Positions 1 through 5,350 of a stretch of 7,262 nt of DNA are shown here, in pieces (the first letter of the stretch is position 1; each line of letters starts with the position of its first letter). The position numbers and the translations under genes are program-made. Under the pieces are notes generated by a model, which was not told the DNA's origin, searched no databases, and was given only the letters and a program-made list of their open reading frames with translations. Source of the stretch: Hyphomicrobiales bacterium (GTDB lineage: Bacteria; Pseudomonadota; Alphaproteobacteria; Rhizobiales; Aestuariivirgaceae); assembly GCA_025356765.1 (NCBI GenBank), contig JANXRO010000385.1, forward strand, positions 1-7,262, in the 5' to 3' direction.

Positions 1-18
1 ATCTGATTCATAACTAAA

Positions 19-38
19 ATATCTGCGTATATCTGCTT
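19..38. repeat. Short imperfect tandem repeat downstream of integrase
   Basis: Two adjacent 10-base units, ATATCTGCGT and ATATCTGCTT, differ at one base. They lie just past the integrase stop codon, inside the presumed island. They could be a small protein-binding site or a chance repeat. No hairpin terminator for the integrase is visible in the first 54 bases. Confidence 0.35.
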
Positions 39-54
39 ACGGAGGTGTAGATTA

Positions 55-1272
55 CTATAGTGTGATTTTCCTTTGGATGGGGATGATTTTACTCGTCATG
101 TTCGGCTCGCAGAACGCAGCCCAAGCTTCCATAAGCTTGCGGCGCTTGTCGAACAGGTCACCACGTCGGTAAGCTGCCTCTGCCTTGTTGCCGATAGTGT
201 GTGCCAAAGCCATCTCACAAACTTCATGCGGGAACGATGTTTGTTCAGACGCCCAATCGCGGAACGTCGAGCGAAAGCCGTGGACGGTGATGTCATTGTG
301 ACCCATGCGTTTGAGCAACATGGCCATTGCCATATTCGAAAGCGGCTTGCCTTTTGCATTGCCGGCAAACACGTAATCATTGTGCATGTGTTTGGCTTGC
401 TGGATCAAATCAAGAATCTCTACAGCGCGCGGTGTAAGCGGTACGCGATGCTCATGGCCTGCCTTCATGCGATTGGCTGGAATGGTCCAGACAGCTTTAG
501 TCAGATCAAATTCGTTCCAATTGGAATTGAGTACTTCACCCGAACGCGTTGCCGTGAGAATGCAAAGTTCCAAAGCCAGCGCTGCGGTGGCTTGCGAGCC
601 CCGTAGGGCGGAAATAAATGCTGGAAGGTCATCATAAGCCAAAGCTACATGATGGCCGCGGGTGAGCCTCTGGCGGGCTGGCAGAATAGATTTAAGATGG
701 CCTTTCCACCGGGCTGGATTTTCCAAGCCATCGCGATAGCCTTGGGCCTTGGCTGAATCTAATATGTTTTCAATCCTGCCGCGAAGCCTCGACGCTGTCT
801 CAGGCACTTTCTGCCAAAGCGGGCGCAATACTTTCAGCACCGCTTGTGTATCAATGGCGTTAAGCGGCAACGAACGCATAGCCCCACAATAAGCAGGCCC
901 CAAGGTGGATGCCCATTGCGCCTTGTGTTTGTCATTTCGGAACTTGCCTTCATGCGTCTTGACATATTCATCGGCAAAGGCTCCAAAGCTGATCTTGCTG
1001 GCTTCAATCTTTTCTGCAGCCCTGCGCTCGGCCAGAGGATCGATGCCATCCTTGAGCAACTTCAGGGCAGCAAGGGCCTTAACTCGGGCTTGCGCCAAAG
1101 ACGTCGTAGCAATGCCGCCAAGGCCCATCTCCCGCTGAACCTTGTCAAAACGGTAAAAGAACACCCAACTTTTGGCTCCAGCCTTCGTGATGTTCAAATA
1201 AAGATTGCCCCCATCAGAGTGTCTGCCAGGTTCTTTCAGAGTTTCGACCTGCCGTGCTGTGAGTTTACCCAT
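55..1272 (-). CDS. P4-type tyrosine recombinase / island integrase
   Basis: Site-specific DNA integrase of 405 residues, the usual length for the P4/DUF4102 family that moves genomic islands and prophages into tRNA-type sites. Three parts are visible. The N-terminal arm-binding domain is about 1-85, with the family signature HSDGGNLYLNI at 18-28. A SAM-like core-binding domain is about 95-180. The catalytic domain is about 205-385. All six catalytic residues of tyrosine recombinases can be placed: R243 (ATRSGE), K270 (NRMKAG), H331 and R334 (HGFR), H358 (LAHTIG) and the nucleophile Y368 (AAYRRGDL). The ATG gives the normal family N-terminus; a weak AGGA lies about 12 bases upstream, so translation may be modest. 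It is transcribed toward the left edge, so the island cargo, if any, lies outside the window. It appears intact and possibly active. Confidence 0.95.
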   Translation of the reverse strand: MGKLTARQVETLKEPGRHSDGGNLYLNITKAGAKSWVFFYRFDKVQREMGLGGIATTSLAQARVKALAALKLLKDGIDPLAERRAAEKIEASKISFGAFADEYVKTHEGKFRNDKHKAQWASTLGPAYCGAMRSLPLNAIDTQAVLKVLRPLWQKVPETASRLRGRIENILDSAKAQGYRDGLENPARWKGHLKSILPARQRLTRGHHVALAYDDLPAFISALRGSQATAALALELCILTATRSGEVLNSNWNEFDLTKAVWTIPANRMKAGHEHRVPLTPRAVEILDLIQQAKHMHNDYVFAGNAKGKPLSNMAMAMLLKRMGHNDITVHGFRSTFRDWASEQTSFPHEVCEMALAHTIGNKAEAAYRRGDLFDKRRKLMEAWAAFCEPNMTSKIIPIQRKITL

Positions 1273-1402
1273 CGCTTTATTTAGTCCTGCTTTTTCCCTA
1301 GCATCTTCCCTAGCAGAAAGGGCTGGCTCTGGGCAATCGGTAAAAAGCGCTGGCGAACATCAGCGGAAAGGTAATCCAGTAAATAGGCCATATATCCATA
1401 CA

Positions 1403-1552
1403 TTGGCGTTCTGAAGTGGATAATGGCGAACGTCACTTAGTCGGACTCCTTCTCCGCCATTTGTCGCCGCTCAATAACTGTATTAATTTGAAATTTTATG
1501 AATTGGCGGCAATCTTCCCACAACTTACTCGATAGTACGTGCCCGCCGCCAA
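1403..1552. repeat. Cluster of TGGCG-core direct and inverted repeats
   Basis: Five copies of a TGGCG core occur in 150 bases upstream of the integrase: TTGGCG at 1403, ATGGCG at 1423, its inverse CGCCAT at 1455, TTGGCGGC at 1503 and its perfect inverse GCCGCCAA at 1545-1552. AATGGCG (1422-1428) and CGCCATT (1455-1461) form a 7-base inverted repeat, and 1503-1510 with 1545-1552 an 8-base one. Position next to an integrase suggests recombinase or excisionase binding sites, but no known consensus is matched. Confidence 0.35.
1446..1459 (+). other. Possible attachment-site core (tRNA-Ser 3'-end-like)
   Basis: CTCCTTCTCCGCCA resembles the acceptor end of many bacterial tRNA-Ser genes (ending TCTCCGCCA). 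Its orientation fits an island right end, with the tRNA-like 3' end facing the chromosome and the integrase to the left. The preceding bases do not form a proper T-arm (no GTTCRA), and no full tRNA is present, so the resemblance may be chance. Confidence 0.2.
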
Positions 1553-1756
1553 CTTTTGAACCTGATCAGACTGGCATGGTGGGGTTGCAGGCGGTGTCTA
1601 TTTACTTTCAACAAACCAACTGAGCAAATTGATGGACGACCAGTTTTATCCATGTGTCGACGGGGCTGTATTTGACCAAGTTTACTCTAATGATGGCGGT
1701 GTTAGGGATAAATTGGATGGCCAATAAGCGAGACAACGGCCGTATGACATCCAATA

Positions 1757-1792
1757 GAAAAGCCCGCGCCATAACTAAAACGCGGGCTTTCC
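1757..1792 (-). terminator. Rho-independent terminator of the Met-rich peptide gene
   Basis: Perfect 10-base inverted repeat, AAAGCCCGCG at 1759-1768 and CGCGGGCTTT at 1781-1790, with a 12-base loop. Read on the minus strand the GC-rich stem ends in CTTTTC. It lies about 25 bases past the stop codon of the small peptide gene. The symmetric A/T flanks could let it also stop plus-strand transcripts. Confidence 0.85.
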
Positions 1793-1816
1793 ATTTATAG
1801 TTGGAGATGGATTAGA

Positions 1817-2035
1817 TTATTTCTTCATCATCTTCATATGCATTTTGTGAATCTTCATCATCATTTTATTATGACGAACCATTTCCATTTTGCACATGTT
1901 GTCCATGCGTCCATCTGGGCAGTCCGTTGCATGCATGCCCGATGCGCTTGTGTCAGCCAGCGCGCCACCAGAAAATGTTGCAGAGCCGAATGCAAGACTC
2001 ACAACGGCTGCTGCTGCAAGAAGTGATTTTTTCAT
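1817..2035 (-). CDS. Secreted Met/His/Lys-rich small protein, probable metal binder
   Basis: A 72-residue protein I cannot assign to a named family. Residues 1-27 are a clear Sec signal peptide: basic MKK, an alanine/valine-rich core, then cleavage after ALA (27/28). The mature part of about 45 residues holds 12 Met, 4 His and 2 Cys (C39, C48), with Met and Lys packed into the C-terminus (KMMMKIHKMHMKMMKK). Such Met/His/Cys-rich periplasmic peptides often bind Cu(I) or Ag(I); that role is inferred from composition only. A strongly cationic, Met-rich tail could instead act at membranes. The start is supported by AAGGAA (2042-2047 on the minus strand) a few bases upstream. The gene has its own terminator, a structured leader and no partner gene. 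No DUF692-type maturase or copper transporter is nearby, which argues against a bufferin-type modified peptide encoded with its enzyme. Confidence 0.8.
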   Translation of the reverse strand: MKKSLLAAAAVVSLAFGSATFSGGALADTSASGMHATDCPDGRMDNMCKMEMVRHNKMMMKIHKMHMKMMKK

Positions 2036-2067
2036 AGACTATTCCTTTTTTTATTTATTTGGTTGAC

Positions 2068-2087
2068 GCGGCAGCGAACGCTACCGC
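2068..2087 (-). promoter_or_regulatory. Strong hairpin in the 5' leader of the Met-rich peptide gene
   Basis: GCGGCAGCG (2068-2076) faces CGCTACCGC (2079-2087). In the minus-strand RNA this gives a nine-pair stem with one G-U pair and a very tight loop. It sits about 20 bases upstream of the Shine-Dalgarno and is followed by A-rich sequence, not a U-run, so it is not a terminator. It could stabilise the mRNA or take part in control. Confidence 0.5.
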
Positions 2088-2148
2088 TGCCATTGCTTGA
2101 CCCCAATTCTGAGACAAAGACCACACAACTTAACGTGATTGTTTTGTG

Positions 2149-2174
2149 TTCTCATTTCCCCAAAAAATTGAGAA
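2149..2174. promoter_or_regulatory. Inverted repeat upstream of the Met-rich peptide gene
   Basis: TTCTCA at 2149-2154 and TGAGAA at 2169-2174 form a 6-base inverted repeat with 14 bases between, about 115-140 bases upstream of the peptide start. This is a plausible place for a repressor or activator. I cannot match it to Fur, CueR, Irr or another known box. Confidence 0.25.
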
Positions 2175-2339
2175 TTATGATCGGGTTGCACGTCAAGTAA
2201 GGAGAGTTAAAAAACTGATTTTGATCCGGTCTTATATCAATGCTGCGTTACCAAGGATCTCGGAGGCGCAACGCCCATCACAATAAAGTGTAGGCCAAAG
2301 TGAAACGAAATAATTAAATAGTTTGAATATTTGGATTAC

Positions 2340-2430
2340 AAATAAACAGCGTGAGCAGTTTATTTCCTTGGCTGCTCTCTCTAAGGCCCATGTAATCCTC
2401 CGAGGATACATGGGCCTTATTGCATTTTGC
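2340..2430 (+). ncRNA. Hairpin array: possible small RNA or attenuator
   Basis: This lies in a gene-free stretch (2036-2536). A nearly perfect long hairpin spans 2383-2418: AAGGCCCATGT (2383-2393) pairs with ACATGGGCCTT (2408-2418), and ATCC pairs with GGAT inside, with one bulged A. It is followed on the plus strand by ATTGCATTTT, a poor but usable U-rich tail. Just upstream are two mutually exclusive stems: AAATAAAC (2340-2347) with GTTTATTT (2358-2365), or GAGCAG (2353-2358) with CTGCTC (2372-2377). They share the G at 2358, and CTGCTC lies close to the terminator-like stem. No reading frame or promoter is convincing, so this may be an orphan structured RNA. No known family recognised. Confidence 0.35.
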
Positions 2431-2536
2431 CAAACGCTATAACCTAAAACATTCAAACCCGCGCTGAAGTTGATTGTGCGTTTTTAAAATTCCGCAGCAA
2501 ATTACTCAGTCCGTCTTTCCGCCTCTCGCCACAACT

Positions 2537-2770
2537 TTAACGGACCATCAGGTACAGATTTTCTGCACCCAGCCAGCGCCGCCAATGAGGCGAAGCTGTG
2601 TTACGCACATTGACCATGATCCGCTCACCCTTTCTCATCCGCACGATTGGGGCTTCATAGTCTGGATAAATGCCATGCAGGGTAGGCTGGTTTGCCATAA
2701 GATCGCGCAAGGCACCCACAGGGTCGCGAATTTCGTCACGCTTTGTTCTGGCCGAATATCGATTGCACAT
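2537..2770 (-). pseudogene. Broken SRAP-family gene (YedK/HMCES-type abasic-site protein)
   Basis: SRAP proteins crosslink abasic sites in single-stranded DNA through the Cys that follows the initiator Met. Here the natural start is the ATG at 2768-2770, giving MCNRYS with the catalytic C2. An open frame continues 17 codons upstream, but this is not the family start. The next part, HGIYPDYEAPIVR (32-44), is a typical SRAP N-terminus. Then GERIM runs directly into VNVRNTASPHWRRWLG, so the usual RWGMP segment and linker (about 20-25 residues) are missing in frame. After LGAENLYL the reading frame ends at TAA (residue 77). The C-terminal half, with the Glu and His of the active site, is absent; intact proteins are roughly 200-250 residues. 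No continuation is seen further downstream. It lies about 70 bases downstream of the TfoX-like gene, possibly once in the same transcript. Almost certainly nonfunctional. Confidence 0.85.
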
Positions 2771-2839
2771 AAGGCTAAGCCAAGCCGATGAGATGAAGGA
2801 ATCAAACGCTTGATCAACCAAACAGCTTCAGCACATCAA

Positions 2840-3175
2840 TCAGCCTTTTTTCTTTGACTTCTTCGGTTTCGGCATCGGCAGTTCTTTTGCGGTGATTTTG
2901 ATGAGCTCTGTCAGCCAGTCGGCATCATCCCACTGGTCGCCGGAAATCAGATAGCTTGGTTTTGCCCCGGGGTAAGCGGGGGCTTCTTCAACTGCGCCGA
3001 TATAGTTTTTGCCCGCCTTGGTGGGCTTTAGAAAAAGCTGATCATCACACACCAGTGCCACCACCTTGCCAGCGCAATAAAGTGCATATTCGCCAAACAT
3101 TTTGCGGGCCGAAACATCGCCAGCTGCTTGCAGCTGCTCAAGAATAAAATCCACCGTGCGTTGTTGGGTTGCCAT
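2840..3175 (-). CDS. TfoX/Sxy N-terminal domain protein
   Basis: A 111-residue protein made of the TfoX N-terminal domain alone. The hallmark block is at 24-50: RKMFGEYALYCAGKVVALV, then DDQLFLK. The later YPGAKPSYLIS segment (68-78) also fits. Full-length Sxy/TfoX of gammaproteobacteria has an additional C-terminal domain and activates competence genes with CRP. Stand-alone N-domain proteins are common in alphaproteobacteria, and their role is not established, so a competence function should not be assumed. The C-terminus is short and highly basic (KPKKSKKKG), which could contact nucleic acid. There are no membrane segments or signal peptide. AAAGG at 3185-3189 gives a good ribosome-binding site for the ATG at 3175. 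The gene diverges from the L,D-transpeptidase gene across an intergenic region of about 225 bases. Confidence 0.88.
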   Translation of the reverse strand: MATQQRTVDFILEQLQAAGDVSARKMFGEYALYCAGKVVALVCDDQLFLKPTKAGKNYIGAVEEAPAYPGAKPSYLISGDQWDDADWLTELIKITAKELPMPKPKKSKKKG

Positions 3176-3325
3176 TTAAAATTGCCTTTGAAATTCAAGA
3201 ATGGTCTTAGTTGTATAACATTGTGGTTGCCACTGTTGCATAAAAACCTCATCTCACAATTTTGTCACAAAGTGGCTGTTCATCAGGTCAGATATTTGAT
3301 TCTTGCATAGGTGAGAAATGGGCTT

Positions 3326-3354
3326 TTGACCTGGCGTTCATGGCTTGCTAGGAC
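3326..3354 (+). promoter_or_regulatory. Candidate promoter of the L,D-transpeptidase gene
   Basis: TTGACC (3326-3331), a good alphaproteobacterial -35, lies 17 bases before TAGGAC (3349-3354), a poor -10. It would start transcription about 40 bases before the coding start. This is only a motif match. Confidence 0.3.
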
Positions 3355-3372
3355 AATCTATAACCATAGATT
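3355..3372. promoter_or_regulatory. Perfect palindrome in the L,D-transpeptidase leader
   Basis: AATCTAT and ATAGATT are perfect 7-base arms around a 4-base AACC loop, about 30 bases before the start codon. It may be an operator at the transcription start or a weak RNA hairpin. No known regulator consensus is matched. Confidence 0.4.
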
Positions 3373-3400
3373 TGAAGTTTGATTGAGAGTGATTGAGGCG

Positions 3401-5269
3401 ATGATGCGTAAGTTCGGTTTTCTTGAAACACAAGCTGTTATTCGGATAAGTATGGCGGCTGCAATGGTAGCCGGCGCAACGCTGTTGAACCTGAATGCGG
3501 TTTATGCCAACGCAGCCGAAGATCTGATGAAAGCGCAGGCAGAAGATAATCCCGCCCCAACGATCTCGGGTGGAAAAAAAGAAGCGCCCATCAAAGTTGG
3601 TGGTGTACCCACAACCCAAACAGAAGTTGTGGAGGGTAAAAATCAATCGCCTATGTTGGTGACGAATTCTGACCAATTGCTTATTGCGGCTCAGCAGAGA
3701 TATTCCAACATTGTGGCGCAAGGCGGCTTTCCAACCGTTCCCAACGGCAATTTCAAGAAGGGTGCCAGCAGTGATGCAATCGGTATTCTGAACAAGCGCC
3801 TTTATATTGAAGGTTATTTGCGCGTTGAAGGCACAGTGGGGAAGTTTGCCAATGTCTATACATCAGCCACAGCAGAAGCCGTTGCAAGGTTTCAGCGCAA
3901 CCATGGCCTAACCGTTTCGGGCAACATGTCGCCTGCGACGTTGAGCGAGCTTAATGTATCAGCCGATAAGCGCTTGGTTACAATTTCCGCCAACATTCCG
4001 CGCGCCGCAACATATGAACTGGGCGTGGGTGATCGTTATCTGGTGGTGAATATTCCAGCCCAGCAAATTGAAACCGTAAGCGGCGGGCGTGTTGTTTCGC
4101 GCCACAATGCCATTGTGGGCAGGCCAGCGCGCCCAACGCCTGTGGTGATGACACCTTTGGCAACTGTAAAATTCAACCCTTATTGGAATGCGCCAGTTTC
4201 GATTGTTGAGAGAGATATTCTGCCGCGCCTTCAACACGACACGAAATATCTGCAAGATGCGAATATCAAAATTTTGCAAGGTGGGCCAACGGGGCCGGAA
4301 GTTGATCCGCGTAAATTAGATTTCGCCCACATTGTGCCAGATGATTATTTGTTCCGCCAAGAGCCCGGCCCACACAATGCGATGGCTACGGCCAAGATTG
4401 AATTTCAAAGCCCATTTGGAATTTATCTGCACGACACGCCTGAAAAAGAAATGTTCAACTCAGACAACCGCTTCTTCAGCTCTGGCTGCATTCGCGTTGA
4501 AAAAATGCCATTGCTTGTGCAATGGGTTTTGAATGGCCAAGACGGATATGATGCCGCCAAAATTTCTACTATGGGCGAAACACTTGAACGTTTGGATGTG
4601 CCTTTAACAGCGCCGCCACAACTGCGCGTGGCTTATTTAACTGCCTGGCCAACGGCGGGCGGCACAGTTGCTTTCCGCCATGATATTTATGAATTGGATG
4701 GAACTGGCTTCACCGTGGGCCAACCCATGCCGGTGGGTGAAATGAGCCCAGATGGAAAACGCTTTGTTTTAAAGCCCTTGCCACGCCAACAATCAGTTGA
4801 TGCTGCTGAAGCTGAAGGCTTTGGCCTGTTTGGCTTTCACAAATCCACCGGCGGGCAGGTGGCTACCAAAAACAAAAACATTTTTGGAAAGTCGTTATTT
4901 TCAACCACGGCGGCAACAGGCGCAAAGCCTATAAAATCAGTCAGCCTCACCACAAGTTCCAGCAAACCTTCAGGCTTTTTTGATTGGGCGTCATACAAGA
5001 AAAAGCAAGCCGCAGAAGAATTGCTTGCCAAGAAAAAGCTGAAAAAGAAAACCAAAAAGGCTGGCGCTTCAAAAACCGACGCAGCCAAACCAACTGACGC
5101 AAAAACCACAAGCACAAAGCCAGCAGATGCCAAAGCAATGGCTGTGGCAAAGCCCAAAGCCAAAGCAAAATCCAAGAAGTTGGATTGCAAAGCCGCAGCT
5201 GATGGTAAACTGCCTGCTGGTTGCGCCGCACCAACACCACCCAAGGTGCCGGCAAAAACCTCTGCCTAA
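3401..5269 (+). CDS. Secreted L,D-transpeptidase (peptidoglycan-binding + YkuD, YcbB-like)
   Basis: Periplasmic enzyme expected to form 3-3 crosslinks in peptidoglycan or attach proteins to it. With the ATG at 3401 it has 622 residues; ATG 3404 (GAGG five bases upstream) is equally possible, and a TTG at 3383 would add six residues. Residues 1-38 are a signal peptide, with hydrophobic core about 16-31 and AxA cleavage after A38. A peptidoglycan-binding (PG_binding_1) domain is about 122-186, with AVARFQRNHGL typical. The YkuD catalytic domain is about 211-380. It carries the motif of the LdtD/YcbB group: H344 in IYLHDTP and the nucleophile C363 in SSGCIRVE. The region from about 530 to 622 is low-complexity, rich in Lys and Ala, with a Cys pair near the end (C596, C608). 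The tail is not part of the standard family layout and may bind the anionic wall. glyA begins 81 bases downstream. Confidence 0.93.
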   Translation: MMRKFGFLETQAVIRISMAAAMVAGATLLNLNAVYANAAEDLMKAQAEDNPAPTISGGKKEAPIKVGGVPTTQTEVVEGKNQSPMLVTNSDQLLIAAQQRYSNIVAQGGFPTVPNGNFKKGASSDAIGILNKRLYIEGYLRVEGTVGKFANVYTSATAEAVARFQRNHGLTVSGNMSPATLSELNVSADKRLVTISANIPRAATYELGVGDRYLVVNIPAQQIETVSGGRVVSRHNAIVGRPARPTPVVMTPLATVKFNPYWNAPVSIVERDILPRLQHDTKYLQDANIKILQGGPTGPEVDPRKLDFAHIVPDDYLFRQEPGPHNAMATAKIEFQSPFGIYLHDTPEKEMFNSDNRFFSSGCIRVEKMPLLVQWVLNGQDGYDAAKISTMGETLERLDVPLTAPPQLRVAYLTAWPTAGGTVAFRHDIYELDGTGFTVGQPMPVGEMSPDGKRFVLKPLPRQQSVDAAEAEGFGLFGFHKSTGGQVATKNKNIFGKSLFSTTAATGAKPIKSVSLTTSSSKPSGFFDWASYKKKQAAEELLAKKKLKKKTKKAGASKTDAAKPTDAKTTSTKPADAKAMAVAKPKAKAKSKKLDCKAAADGKLPAGCAAPTPPKVPAKTSA

Positions 5270-5295
5270 TCTGCCTGCGCCATTCTGCATCTAGA

Positions 5296-5340
5296 CCCTG
5301 TTGCAAAACCTCTATATTGCCCAAAGGCATCGCAACAGGG
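5296..5340 (+). promoter_or_regulatory. Hairpin masking the glyA ribosome-binding site
   Basis: CCCTGTTGC (5296-5304) and GCAACAGGG (5332-5340) form a perfect 9-pair stem. Inside its 27-base loop TGCC (5318-5321) can pair with GGCA (5326-5329). The only plausible Shine-Dalgarno for glyA, AGGGA at 5337-5341, lies almost wholly in the right arm. No U-run follows, so it is not a terminator of the upstream gene. Folding of this stem should reduce glyA translation, suggesting a ligand- or protein-controlled switch. It matches no riboswitch consensus I can recall in detail. Confidence 0.55.
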
Positions 5341-5350
5341 ATTCTAAGCC

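Larger units (their letters stand above)
1273..1756. other. Gene-poor stretch at the probable island edge
   Basis: No convincing gene in this stretch of nearly 500 bases. It holds the integrase promoter region, clustered TGGCG repeats and a weak tRNA-Ser-like 3' end. On the plus strand, one frame is open from 1566 to a TAA at 1725-1727, with an ATG at 1632 giving 31 codons (begins MDDQFYPCVDG). Upstream the same frame is interrupted by TAG and TGA stops. I do not recognise the peptide; it may be the remnant of a decayed gene or chance. Confidence 0.5.

Noticed and set aside
844..1284. Plus-strand open frame of 146 codons opposite the integrase
   Set aside because: Antisense shadow of a clearly conserved integrase; no domain or ribosome-binding site.
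1446..1459. Complete tRNA-Ser gene
   Set aside because: No T-arm, anticodon arm or matching 5' acceptor strand can be found around it.
1817..2035. Bufferin or methanobactin-type modified peptide
   Set aside because: No maturation enzyme gene beside it and no typical repeated Cys core; only two Cys.
2232..2456. Minus-strand frame of 74 codons
   Set aside because: Runs through the strong hairpin at 2383-2418, resembles no family, and has no clear ribosome-binding site.
2474..2791. Plus-strand frame of 105 codons
   Set aside because: Antisense to the SRAP remnant, which has recognisable family blocks.
3188..3219. TTGAAA...TATAAC as a promoter
   Set aside because: The spacer is 20 bases, too long for a standard sigma-70 promoter.
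4837..5244. Minus-strand frames opposite the transpeptidase tail
   Set aside because: Hydrophobic, repetitive translation caused by the Lys/Ala-rich coding strand; shadow only.
5296..5340. Hairpin as terminator of the transpeptidase gene
   Set aside because: The loop is 27 bases and no U-run follows; the right arm instead carries the glyA ribosome-binding site.
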